Below are positions 25,297 to 33,533 of a stretch of DNA of 64,000 bases, piece by piece. Each line of letters begins with the position of its first letter. The stretch's first letter is position 1. The notes under the pieces were generated by a model. The model saw only the letters and a list, made by a program, of their open reading frames with translations. It searched no databases and was not told where the DNA came from. Position numbers and translations under genes: made by a program. This DNA comes from Sphingopyxis lindanitolerans (GTDB lineage: Bacteria > Pseudomonadota > Alphaproteobacteria > Sphingomonadales > Sphingomonadaceae). The stretch is taken from positions 117,518 to 181,517 of the forward strand of contig NZ_PHFW01000004.1 of the NCBI RefSeq assembly GCF_002993885.1, in the 5' to 3' direction.

Positions 25297-26228
25297 GGCA
25301 ATCCTCCTGGGTCGTTTTTGGTGTCGATCGTGGCGAGATGTTCGGCGCAGATCGCGGCGGCGATCGTGTGGAAATGCCTCACGCGCTCGACGAGCCAGGC
25401 CAGTTCGTCGGGGGTGATTTCATAGGCGTGGGAATAGCGGGCCTCGACATAGGCGCGCTGCAACTGTGCGAAATGGCGGCGGGCCGCGCGAGTATCGCGC
25501 GGCCATGCTTCGATCAGCCGGGGGTCTAGATTTTCGGCGAGCGAGCGCAGGATGCCGAGACGGTGCGATTTGGGCGCGTAGAGCGTCAGGACGAGCAGCA
25601 CGGCATTGTAAGCCCGCTCGACGGCCTGGTGCAGCATGAACGCCGCATCGCGCGGCACGCCGTCGGCGATGCTGTCCTGGGCGAGCTTGAGCGCGTGCGC
25701 GGCGAGCGGGAACCAATGGTCGCGATGGCGCAGGGCTTCGGCGTGGCGTTCCTGCGCGTCGAGCTGGCGCGGCATGGCGAGGCCCTGTCCCGGCGCTTCG
25801 TAGAGGGCAATGCCATCGCGGGCTATGTCGGCAAAGAAGGGACGGCCGCGCGCGAGCTGGTCATTTACGTCCATCAGGGAATGGACGATGAAATTGACCG
25901 GCGTTGAGAGATGGCGGGTGACGGTCAGCTCGCGCACCAGATGATCGTCGGCGACCGCCCACCATGTTTGCAGATCGGTGAAGGTCTCGGAGTTGACGAC
26001 GACGAGAAGGTCATAGTCGGAGATGTAGCCGCTGGCGCGATCCTCGACCCAATCGCCGCGCGCGTAGGAGCCGAACAGGATCAGCTTGAGGATGCGGCCG
26101 CCCTTGCGTTTGTCGGAGAGCTTGGTTTTGACGGCATCCTCAAATTCATCGAACAGGACGCGGGCGACCCGTTCCAGTTCGCGGCGCTTGGCGGCGGGAA
26201 GATGATCGAGATCGGCCCGCATCGTCAT
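25293..26228 (-). CDS. Nucleotidyltransferase-HEPN fusion protein
   Basis: A 311-aa protein. The N-terminal part has a MNT-type nucleotidyltransferase signature, LFGSYARGDW with downstream SDYDLLVVV (about residues 40-70). The C-terminal half (about 165-290; WFPLAAHALKLAQDSIADG, FMLHQAVERAYNAVLLVL) has the helical HEPN pattern. In other genomes separate HEPN and MNT genes form toxin-antitoxin or abortive-infection pairs in which MNT AMPylates HEPN; here both are in one chain. The start at 26228 overlaps the previous stop (ATGA). Confidence 0.75.
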   Translation of the reverse strand: MTMRADLDHLPAAKRRELERVARVLFDEFEDAVKTKLSDKRKGGRILKLILFGSYARGDWVEDRASGYISDYDLLVVVNSETFTDLQTWWAVADDHLVRELTVTRHLSTPVNFIVHSLMDVNDQLARGRPFFADIARDGIALYEAPGQGLAMPRQLDAQERHAEALRHRDHWFPLAAHALKLAQDSIADGVPRDAAFMLHQAVERAYNAVLLVLTLYAPKSHRLGILRSLAENLDPRLIEAWPRDTRAARRHFAQLQRAYVEARYSHAYEITPDELAWLVERVRHFHTIAAAICAEHLATIDTKNDPGGLP

Positions 26229-26509
26229 CCGATCGTTGCCGGCGTGATCGCCAGCGCCGGGTCCGCGTCGGGATGATCGAGCAGCTTGAGGACGATCGCG
26301 GTGGCGAGGGGAGGGGGGACAGCTTCCGCGCGCAGCATGTCGAACAGGGCGTGTTCGTCGGCGTCGAGGTCCATGCCTTCGATCGCGAGATTGGCGCGGG
26401 CTTCGGCATCGCCTTCGCGCCACATCGCGACTTCGGCGGGGGTGCCGCGCACATAATCGAGCGCGCGGACCTGGGCGCGGATCGCCCCGATGTCGAGGGC
26501 GCGCGTCAC
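26225..26509 (-). CDS. Small conserved tra-operon protein
   Basis: A 94-aa acidic helical protein (IGAIRAQVRALDYVRGTPAE; ARANLAIEGMDLDADEHALF). It is conserved with the truncated copy at 7608, so it is a real gene of this mobilisation module. No family recognised. It overlaps both neighbours by 4 bp. Confidence 0.65.
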   Translation of the reverse strand: MTRALDIGAIRAQVRALDYVRGTPAEVAMWREGDAEARANLAIEGMDLDADEHALFDMLRAEAVPPPLATAIVLKLLDHPDADPALAITPATIG

Positions 26510-26781
26510 GGTTCCTGTCCTTCGCTTGCCGGCAGCGCGATATGGGTGATGCCCGGAGCGGCGGCGATTTCGTCCACCAGGCTATCGACGGTTTCCATGC
26601 GGTGACTGGGCCAGTCGCGCGAGACGGTGACATAGCCGGCATCGGTCTGGACATTGATGGTCGCGGTGGCGGGAAGCAGATCGAGCAGCGAGGCGAGCTT
26701 GTCCTGAATGTCGGGGGTGATCCGGTCGATTCCCGGTCCGACCATCAGGAGCTGCCAGGAGAGGCGCGACGTGTCAGTCAT
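26506..26781 (-). CDS. Small hypothetical tra-operon protein
   Basis: A 91-aa protein starting MTDTSRLSWQLLMVGPGIDR with alternating strands and helices (TINVQTDAGYVTVSRDW). No family recognised. Start chosen at the first Met with a GGAAGG-like site after traD; it overlaps the traD stop by 8 bp. Backbone A has the AAA_28-like gene in this slot instead. Confidence 0.6.
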   Translation of the reverse strand: MTDTSRLSWQLLMVGPGIDRITPDIQDKLASLLDLLPATATINVQTDAGYVTVSRDWPSHRMETVDSLVDEIAAAPGITHIALPASEGQEP

Positions 26782-27010
26782 GGGCGTTTCCTTCCGCGTT
26801 GTCCTGTCCTTCCGCTTCCGCGTCGAAGGCCCGTTTGCCGCGCCGCTTCCAGAGCGCGAGGGCGTTGCCATCGCCTTGCGCGCGGGCGGCCAGATCGAGC
26901 ATCGCGCCATAGAGCGTTGCTCGATCGTCGTCGGTCAGTTCGACGAGCCCGGCTTTCTGGACGAGGCCGCCCAGCTCTATGAGATGGCGGGTGCGTTCGC
27001 GACGCTGCAC
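26774..27010 (-). CDS. traD: Conjugal transfer protein TraD, copy B
   Basis: A 78-aa TraD with RRERTRHLIELGGLVQKAGL near the N-terminus, as in copy A. The GTG start and its GAGAGG ribosome site are conserved between both copies. The upstream in-frame region, overlapping traC, is also conserved between copies, so a longer form starting at 27238 cannot be excluded. Confidence 0.62.
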   Translation of the reverse strand: MQRRERTRHLIELGGLVQKAGLVELTDDDRATLYGAMLDLAARAQGDGNALALWKRRGKRAFDAEAEGQDNAEGNAHD

Positions 27011-27047
27011 GACCCATCCTCTCGTATCGGTGCGGCGCTTGGCGGCT

Positions 27048-27353
27048 TCAACCCTGTGCCTCGCCTGCGCCAGCTTGGTTTCCGCCTTCGCCGTTGCCGC
27101 CAGCGCGTCGCCCAGCCTTGCGCCCGCGTCCTTGAAAGAAGGCCGCGCCCCGCGAGCGCCACGCCTCCCTTTCCTCCGCGTCGGCCGATTCCACGGCGGC
27201 GAGCAGCGCACCGGCGAGCGTGTCCAGATCGAGCGCATCGGCCCCGGTCCCCGTCACCAGCTCGCCGAGTTGCTGTATCTTCTTCGCCTTGATAGACTTG
27301 GCCTTGTCGCTCAGTGCCCGCAATTCGGCGTCATAGTCGCGCGTCTTTCGCAT
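27048..27353 (-). CDS. traC: Conjugal transfer protein TraC-like, copy B
   Basis: A 101-aa protein starting MRKTRDYDAELRALSDKAKS, about as long as and closely similar to copy A. Adjacent Met codons at 27353 and 27356 are possible. First gene of the tra operon, divergent from traA across the oriT-like spacer. Confidence 0.72.
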   Translation of the reverse strand: MRKTRDYDAELRALSDKAKSIKAKKIQQLGELVTGTGADALDLDTLAGALLAAVESADAEEREAWRSRGAAFFQGRGRKAGRRAGGNGEGGNQAGAGEAQG

Positions 27354-27429
27354 CATTCTCTCCCTCGCGCCCGTCGAACAGAAGCCGCACAGTAGCATGA
27401 TCGCGCTGGCAGGACAGCGGTTCCGAACA

Positions 27430-27515
27430 GAAATACGGTGAAGTCAATCACGCGAACGGCAGTGAGTGGTGAGTGCGCGCTTATAGGTCGTTGCCGACCT
27501 GCGCTAAGAAAGGTA
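27430..27515. other. oriT: Candidate oriT, copy B
   Basis: The conserved spacer contains TGAGTGCGCGCTTATA (27470-27485), whose complement TAAGCGCGCACT resembles the MOBQ nic core, and an adjacent perfect hairpin AGGTCG-TTGC-CGACCT (27485-27500). The same order is found in copy A but with a decayed hairpin. Function inferred from conservation and from its place between traA and traC. Confidence 0.68.
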
Positions 27516-27529
27516 AGTTTCGTATCGTC

Positions 27530-30500
27530 ATGGCAATCTACCATTTCTCCGCGAAAGTCATTGGCCGATCCAGTGGATCGAGCGCCGTTGCGAGCGCGGC
27601 CTATCGTGCGGCGGAGCGGCTGCACGATGACCGACTCGGGCGCGATCATGATTTCTCGAACAAGGCCGGCGTCGTCCATTCGGAAATCATGCTGCCCGAA
27701 GGTGCGCCGGAGCGTTTAAACGATCGCGCGACCTTGTGGAACGAGGTGGAGGCCGGCGAGAAGCGCAAGGACGCGCAACTTGCCCGCGAAGTCGAGTTCT
27801 CGATTCCGCGCGAGCTGAACCAGCAGCAGGGCGTCCAGCTCGCCCGCGAGTTCGTCGAAAAGCAGTTCGTCGAACGCGGCATGGTGGCCGACCTCAATGT
27901 GCATTGGGACATGGGCAAGGACGGCCAGCCCAAGCCGCACGCGCATGTCATGTTGTCGATGCGTGAAATCAGCCCGGACGGCTTCGGCAAGAAGGTAGTC
28001 GAGTGGAACAGCACGGCGCTCCTGAAGGAGTGGCGCGAGGCGTGGGCCGACCATGTGAACCAGCGCCTTGCCGAGCTGGATATTGACGCGCGGATCGACC
28101 ATCGCACGTTGGCGGCGCAGGGGATCGACCTTGAGCCGCAACACAAGATCGGGCCGGCTGCATCGCGGATGCCCGAACAAGGGCTTGAGGCCGAGCGGGT
28201 CGAGGACCATGCCCGGATCGCGCGCGAAAATGGCGAGAAGATCATTGCGCGGCCCGAGATCGCGCTGGACGCGATCACGCGCCAGCAGGCGACGTTCACG
28301 CGGCGCGACCTGGCGCAGTTCGCGTTCCGGCACAGCGACGGCAAGGATCAGTTCGACCAGGTGATGAGCGCGGTGCGGACCTCGCCCGAGCTGGTGGCGC
28401 TGGGGAAGGACGGGCGCGGCGAGGATCGGTTCACGTCGCGCGACATGATCGACACCGAGCAGCGGTTGAGCCAGGCCGGCGATCGGCTTGCGGATCGGGC
28501 GGGGCATGGTCTCTCGGCGGCGTCTCAAATGGGGGGGCGAGACACCGCCGAGAGTGGAAGCCTTGCGCTGGGAAGCCAGCAAAAGGACGCCCTGGCGCAT
28601 ATCACCGGCAAGAACGACCTGGCAATCGTCGTCGGCTATGCCGGCACCGGCAAATCGACCATGTTGGGCGTGGCGCGCGACGAATGGGAGCGCGCCGGCT
28701 ATCAGGTGCGCGGCGCGGCCTTGTCCGGCATCGCGGCCGAGGGGCTTGAGGGCGGTTCCGGCATCCAGTCCCGCACGATCGCGAGCATGGAATATCAGTG
28801 GGACCAGGGCCGCGAGCTGCTAGGCCCGCGCGACGTGCTGGTGATCGACGAGGCGGGCATGATCGGCACGCGCCAGATGGAGCGCGTATTGTCCGAGGCC
28901 GAAAGGGCCGGCGCGAAGGTGGTCCTTGTCGGCGATCCCGAGCAGTTGCAGGCGATCGAGGCCGGGGCGGCGTTCCGGTCCCTTGCCGAGCGCCACGGCG
29001 CGGCCGAGATCAGCGAGGTTCGCCGGCAGCATGAGGACTGGCAGAAGGACGCCACGCGGGCGCTGGCGACGGGCAGGACCGGCGAGGCGATCCATGCCTA
29101 TGCCGAGCATGGCATGGTCCACGCGGCCGAGACGCGCGAGGCTGCGCGGGCCGAGCTGATCGACACATGGGACGCGCAGCGGCTTGCCGATCCCGAAAAG
29201 ACGCGGATCATCCTCACCCACACCAATGCCGAGGTTCGTGATTTGAACCAGGCCGCGCGCGATCGGCTGCGCGAAGCCGGCGAGCTGGGGCAGGACGTGC
29301 GGATTTCGGCCGAGCGGGGCGCGCGCGAGTTCGCGACCGGCGACCGCATCATGTTCCTGAAAAACGAGCGCGGGCTAGGCGTGAAGAACGGCACGCTGGG
29401 GAAGGTCGAGCGCGTGTCGCCCGACAGCATGGCGGTGCGGCTCGATGATGGCCGACAGGTGGCGTTCGACCTCAAGGACTATGCCCATGTCGATCATGGC
29501 TATGCCGCGACCATCCACAAATCGCAGGGCGTGACGGTCGATCAGGGGCATGTGCTGGCGACGCCGGGGATGGACCGCCATGCGGCCTATGTGGCGCTGT
29601 CGCGGCACCGTGAGGGCGTGCAGCTCCACTATGGCCGCGACGACTTCGCCGACGATCGGCGGCTTGTCCGCACGCTGTCGCGCGAGCGGGCGAAGGATAT
29701 GGCGTCGGATTATCCCATGTATCGGGACCGCGACGCCGAGGCGCAATCGTTCGCCGATCGGCGCGGTCTGTCGGGCGAGATCCGATTGCCGGATGCGCCC
29801 GAGCGCAAGGGTGTGGAGCTTCTTGGCCCGCGTGCTGGCACCATGCGCCAGATGGGCGGAGATCCACGCCCACGCGAGATCGGCGAGGGCCGCGGCGCAG
29901 GGGATGCGAAGGCCGCGGCCGAGCGACAGCCGCGGCGCGGCATGTTCGACGGCTTGAAGCTGTCGGCCGAGCCGGCGAAGGCGGCCGAGCCAGCGCAGGG
30001 CGCGAAGGAAAAAGCGGCTCCCAAGCGGGGCATGTTCGATGGGCTGAAACTGTCGTCGCGCACGCCGACGCCGGCGAAGGAAGCCCCGGCGCGTGCCGAG
30101 CAGGGCCTTACCCATGATTTCCGGCGCGCGGTCGAGCGGGCCTCGCGTTCGGCCGAGGCGGTGTTGCAGGCCCGCGCATCGGGCGGGCCGGTATTGGAGC
30201 ATCAGAAGGTCGCGCTCGAGCGCGCGACCGAGGCGCTGGACCAGATCAGGGCGGGGGCTTCGCGCGATATGGCATCGGCGTTCCAGCGCGAACCCGGCTT
30301 GCTCCATGAGGCGGCGGCGGGGCGCAGCGGCCCGATGATGGATGCGATGGCGCAGGAGGCCAAGGTGCGGGCCGATCCGAACTTGCGCGCCGATCGGTTC
30401 GTGGAACGCTGGCAACAGCTCTCCCAGGACCGTGACCGGCTTTATCGCGCCGGCGACATGACGGGCCGCGAGAAGGCGGGCAAGGAAATGGCGGGCATGG

Positions 30501-30655
30501 CGAAAAGCCTTGAGCGCGATCCCCAGGTGGAATCGATCCTGCGCGGCCGTGAGCGCGAGCTGGGGCTTGAGATGGGCATGGGGCGCGGGCGCGACCTTAG
30601 CCACCAGTTGACGCACGAACTTGGGATTGGCCGCGATCGTGGCCTTAGCCGGTAA
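27530..30655 (+). CDS. traA: TraA relaxase/helicase, copy B
   Basis: A 1041-aa relaxase with the MobA/MobL domain (ASAAYRAAERL; NVHWDMGKDGQPKPHAH), a helicase domain with Walker A GYAGTGKST and Walker B VLVIDEAGMIG, and a C-terminal region with two RRGMFDGLKLS / KRGMFDGLKLS repeats. It differs from copy A by scattered substitutions and a segment around residues 320-350. Start at MAIYHFSAKV as in copy A. Together with oriT B and traG it forms the only complete DNA-processing set in the window. Confidence 0.95.
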   Translation: MAIYHFSAKVIGRSSGSSAVASAAYRAAERLHDDRLGRDHDFSNKAGVVHSEIMLPEGAPERLNDRATLWNEVEAGEKRKDAQLAREVEFSIPRELNQQQGVQLAREFVEKQFVERGMVADLNVHWDMGKDGQPKPHAHVMLSMREISPDGFGKKVVEWNSTALLKEWREAWADHVNQRLAELDIDARIDHRTLAAQGIDLEPQHKIGPAASRMPEQGLEAERVEDHARIARENGEKIIARPEIALDAITRQQATFTRRDLAQFAFRHSDGKDQFDQVMSAVRTSPELVALGKDGRGEDRFTSRDMIDTEQRLSQAGDRLADRAGHGLSAASQMGGRDTAESGSLALGSQQKDALAHITGKNDLAIVVGYAGTGKSTMLGVARDEWERAGYQVRGAALSGIAAEGLEGGSGIQSRTIASMEYQWDQGRELLGPRDVLVIDEAGMIGTRQMERVLSEAERAGAKVVLVGDPEQLQAIEAGAAFRSLAERHGAAEISEVRRQHEDWQKDATRALATGRTGEAIHAYAEHGMVHAAETREAARAELIDTWDAQRLADPEKTRIILTHTNAEVRDLNQAARDRLREAGELGQDVRISAERGAREFATGDRIMFLKNERGLGVKNGTLGKVERVSPDSMAVRLDDGRQVAFDLKDYAHVDHGYAATIHKSQGVTVDQGHVLATPGMDRHAAYVALSRHREGVQLHYGRDDFADDRRLVRTLSRERAKDMASDYPMYRDRDAEAQSFADRRGLSGEIRLPDAPERKGVELLGPRAGTMRQMGGDPRPREIGEGRGAGDAKAAAERQPRRGMFDGLKLSAEPAKAAEPAQGAKEKAAPKRGMFDGLKLSSRTPTPAKEAPARAEQGLTHDFRRAVERASRSAEAVLQARASGGPVLEHQKVALERATEALDQIRAGASRDMASAFQREPGLLHEAAAGRSGPMMDAMAQEAKVRADPNLRADRFVERWQQLSQDRDRLYRAGDMTGREKAGKEMAGMAKSLERDPQVESILRGRERELGLEMGMGRGRDLSHQLTHELGIGRDRGLSR

Positions 30656-30672
30656 TTGGCCGACCGGAAAAA

Positions 30673-30702
30673 TGGCCTGCCAGTCCCACGACTGGCAGGC
30701 CA
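30673..30702 (+). terminator. Strong hairpin after traA (copy B)
   Basis: TGGCCTGCCAGT (30673-30684) pairs perfectly with ACTGGCAGGCCA (30691-30702) around a 6-nt loop, 18 bp past the traA stop. No T-run follows, so it may be a factor-dependent terminator, attenuator or protein site. A second stem, AAGTCTCAA with TTGAGACTT, is at 30705-30733. Copy A has only 10 bp between traA and the next gene. Confidence 0.6.
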
Positions 30703-30812
30703 GTAAGTCTCAAGAGAGTCGCTATTGAGACTTTCGGGTCGCGCGCCGCCTTATCATTTGATTTCGTTGGATGTTGTGAAAAATTGTCAAATATAGACGG
30801 ACGGAGGCGGCG

Positions 30813-31008
30813 ATGCGGGAAGAGGATGATAGTTTTGGCGACGCTGACGATCCGGCGCTGGCGTTCGCGCGGGTCGAGGATCGGTTGGCGTCGGTGCATG
30901 GCGAGGTGGCGTTGCTGCGCGCCGCGATCGAGGGGCTGACCGCCGCGCGCGAGAATATCGAGATTCCCGATTACGAGCCGACGCTGGGGCGCACCGAGCA
31001 AGTGCTGG
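30813..31008 (+). pseudogene. DUF6118-like gene cut by IS6100 copy 2
   Basis: The first 65 or so residues (DPALAFARVEDRLASVHGEV; ARENIEIPDYEPTLGRTEQV) match the N-terminal part of the protein at 2398-3117, then IS6100 begins at 31009. The transmembrane part is lost, so it is not functional. Confidence 0.85.
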
Positions 31009-31888
31009 GGCTCTGTTGCAAAAATCGTGAAGCTTGAGCATGCTTGGCGGAGATTGGACGGACGGAACGATGACGGATTTCAAGTGGCGCCATTTCCAGG
31101 GTGATGTGATCCTGTGGGCGGTGCGCTGGTATTGTCGCTATCCGATCAGCTATCGCGACCTTGAGGAAATGCTGGCGGAACGCGGCATTTCGGTCGACCA
31201 TACGACGATCTATCGCTGGGTCCAGTGCTACGCCCCGGAGATGGAGAAGCGGCTGCGCTGGTTCTGGCGGCGTGGCTTTGATCCGAGCTGGCGCCTGGAT
31301 GAAACCTACGTCAAGGTGCGGGGCAAGTGGACCTACCTGTACCGGGCAGTCGACAAGCGGGGCGACACGATCGATTTCTACCTGTCGCCGACCCGCAGCG
31401 CCAAGGCAGCGAAGCGGTTCCTGGGCAAGGCCCTGCGAGGCCTGAAGCACTGGGAAAAGCCTGCCACGCTCAATACCGACAAAGCGCCGAGCTATGGTGC
31501 AGCGATCACCGAATTGAAGCGCGAAGGAAAGCTGGACCGGGAGACGGCCCACCGGCAGGTGAAGTATCTCAATAACGTGATCGAGGCCGATCACGGAAAG
31601 CTCAAGATACTGATCAAGCCGGTGCGCGGTTTCAAATCGATCCCCACGGCCTATGCCACGATCAAGGGATTCGAAGTCATGCGAGCCCTGCGCAAAGGAC
31701 AGGCTCGCCCCTGGTGCCTGCAGCCCGGCATCAGGGGCGAGGTGCGCCTTGTGGAGAGAGCTTTTGGCATTGGGCCCTCGGCGCTGACGGAGGCCATGGG
31801 CATGCTCAACCACCATTTCGCAGCAGCCGCCTGATCGGCGCAGAGCGACAGCCTACCTCTGACTGCCGCCAATCTTTGCAACAGAGCC
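31009..31888 (+). mobile_element. IS6100 copy 2
   Basis: 880 bp with perfect terminal GGCTCTGTTGCAAA repeats. Flanks AGTGCTGG and ATTGAGCT differ, so no target duplication. It separates plasmid backbone B from the catabolic island and truncates genes on both sides. Confidence 0.97.
31040..31834 (+). CDS. tnpA: IS6100 transposase
   Basis: A 264-aa IS6-family DDE transposase with the same sequence as copy 1. Direct orientation relative to copy 1 means that the 29-kb backbone between them could form an IS6-type translocatable unit. Confidence 0.96.
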   Translation: MLGGDWTDGTMTDFKWRHFQGDVILWAVRWYCRYPISYRDLEEMLAERGISVDHTTIYRWVQCYAPEMEKRLRWFWRRGFDPSWRLDETYVKVRGKWTYLYRAVDKRGDTIDFYLSPTRSAKAAKRFLGKALRGLKHWEKPATLNTDKAPSYGAAITELKREGKLDRETAHRQVKYLNNVIEADHGKLKILIKPVRGFKSIPTAYATIKGFEVMRALRKGQARPWCLQPGIRGEVRLVERAFGIGPSALTEAMGMLNHHFAAAA

Positions 31889-32325
31889 ATTGAGCTTATG
31901 TTGATAATGCTGCCTCGCCCAAGAGGGGCCATGCGGCGGGCAACGGCCTGGCCGACGCGCCAGACGCCGGTCAGGTTGGTATCGAGAACCTGTGCCCAAT
32001 CTTGTTCCGTCATATCGAGAAAAGGCGCGGTCGCCGCGACGCCGGCATTGTTGACAAGGATCTGGATCGGGCCGAGCTCGTCCTCGATCCGTGCGACGGC
32101 CGCATCAACGCTGGCCCGATCGGTAACATCGAGCGCTACGGCAAGTGCTTTGCCGCCTTGGTCGGTAATCGCCTTTGCCGTGTCCGCGACCCGGTCGATG
32201 CTGCGCGCCGCGAGGGCGACATGTGCGCCGTTCGCCGCGAGCAGCAGTCCGAAATGGCGCCCAAGACCGCTCGATGCGCCGGTCACCAATGCGATACGGT
32301 CCTGGAGAGGATATACTTCGGACAT
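31889..32325 (-). pseudogene. Short-chain dehydrogenase, 3' end lost to IS6100
   Basis: The N-terminal 145 residues of a classical SDR: NAD(P) motif TGASSGLG, NNAG motif (ILVNNAGVA) and the strand SIINISS that carries the catalytic Ser. The YxxxK catalytic part is removed by IS6100 copy 2, so the enzyme is inactive. Start at the ATG 32325 (a GTG at 32331 is also in frame). It lies 72 bp downstream of the hydrolase gene in the same operon. Confidence 0.88.
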
Positions 32326-32397
32326 GATCACCGGTCCTGTTTTCCGCAGAGGATATCTCTTTGGCTACCCCGCAGGCGGCCGTGAAAAGCGTTCGCC

Positions 32398-33312
32398 TTA
32401 GCGGAGCGTCTCGTTGAGCCACCTCAGTCCCGCCTCGGCGGCCATCATGCCTCTCGCCTTGTCGGAATAGAGCGTTATGTGGGTCGTGTGCGGCAACACC
32501 ACAAGTTCCTTGCGGGGGCAAGGAATGGCATTGAACGTATCGATTTCAAGATCCCATAGGGTAATATCGTCCCCTTCGGCAACCACCATCATGACAGGTG
32601 TGTTGATGACGCGACCAACAAAGCTGTTCACATTGTAATTTAGGAGCAATTCGACCGATTCGACAGTGCTCTTGTTCTGATAGAGCGGCGCGTCATTTTT
32701 CTTGATCTCGTTAAAGACAATTTCCGCTTCCGGCACCGGCCAGCAAGGAATGTCATTGACGTAATCAATGGTGGCGTGCGGCAAATAGAGTTGCTCACCG
32801 GGCTTTTCATAACGTAGCGCGCGATCATCGGCGATCAGCTTCAGAAGTTGGCGCCAGCCGTTTACGCCATGGATACGACGCATATTCTCATATCCGTCGA
32901 TAACGGGAACATGGCTGATGACCGTTTTCACCCGCTCGTCGATCGCTGCAAGGATGATGACATGGCCGCCGGAATAGGAAATGCCCCAGGCCCCGATCTT
33001 GTCGGGGTCGACCGCAGGGTGGCGCTCGAGGAAGCTGATGGCGTTCTGATAATCCCGGATCTGCGCCCAGGGATCCAGATGCTGGCGATTGTCGCCGCCA
33101 CTGACCCCGAGGTTGCGATAGTCGATGATGAGCGCGTTAAAGCCATTTTCAGCGAACTTCTGCGCATAGGTCGGCATCGTGACCTCACGCACATAGCACC
33201 AGCCGCCAGCGAGCACGACAGTGGGCCGACGCCCGCCTTCGTCGGGTGTGTAGAGCCAACCCCGAACAGTATCACCTTCGGACTGGAACTCTACGTCGAG
33301 CCTCTGCACCAT
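32398..33312 (-). CDS. Alpha/beta hydrolase
   Basis: A 304-aa serine hydrolase of the dienelactone-hydrolase/X-Pro-peptidase-like group. The nucleophile elbow is GISYSGGH (Ser about 121), acid Asp likely in VAEGDDITLWD, and His in LPHTTHITLY. Substrate unknown. The operator-like palindrome TGACCAACTGGTAA lies 90 bp upstream of the start. First gene of a minus-strand operon whose second gene is the truncated SDR. Confidence 0.82.
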   Translation of the reverse strand: MVQRLDVEFQSEGDTVRGWLYTPDEGGRRPTVVLAGGWCYVREVTMPTYAQKFAENGFNALIIDYRNLGVSGGDNRQHLDPWAQIRDYQNAISFLERHPAVDPDKIGAWGISYSGGHVIILAAIDERVKTVISHVPVIDGYENMRRIHGVNGWRQLLKLIADDRALRYEKPGEQLYLPHATIDYVNDIPCWPVPEAEIVFNEIKKNDAPLYQNKSTVESVELLLNYNVNSFVGRVINTPVMMVVAEGDDITLWDLEIDTFNAIPCPRKELVVLPHTTHITLYSDKARGMMAAEAGLRWLNETLR

Positions 33313-33401
33313 TACCCTTGCCCTCCCTCGCTTAATTAGAGCCGCGGCCGGACGGTCGCGCCGTGGCGCCCATCCTCATCGCTATCATTGCCCTAACTAA
33401 G

Positions 33402-33415
33402 TGACCAACTGGTAA
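33402..33415. promoter_or_regulatory. ACCANNTGGT operator 1 (hydrolase promoter)
   Basis: TGACCAACTGGTAA, an imperfect palindrome with core ACCA-AC-TGGT, sits upstream of the alpha/beta hydrolase. It is one of six such sites in 16 kb and a likely binding site of the TetR protein encoded at 33534. Confidence 0.7.
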
Positions 33416-33533
33416 CGTGTCAAGATAGCTTCTCTGCGCCTCCAGAGCTTGGCACCCGATATGCATGGGCCTCGGCCCAATGGGGCCGAGGCCGTGCCGT
33501 TAACTTATTTGAAAGCAGGAAGTTTTGCCGGGT

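Noticed and set aside
22984..25425. Very long open frame antisense to traG and the SIMPL gene
   Set aside because: It is a shadow of GC-rich coding DNA; the minus-strand genes have clear motifs, ribosome sites and overlaps, the antisense frame has none.
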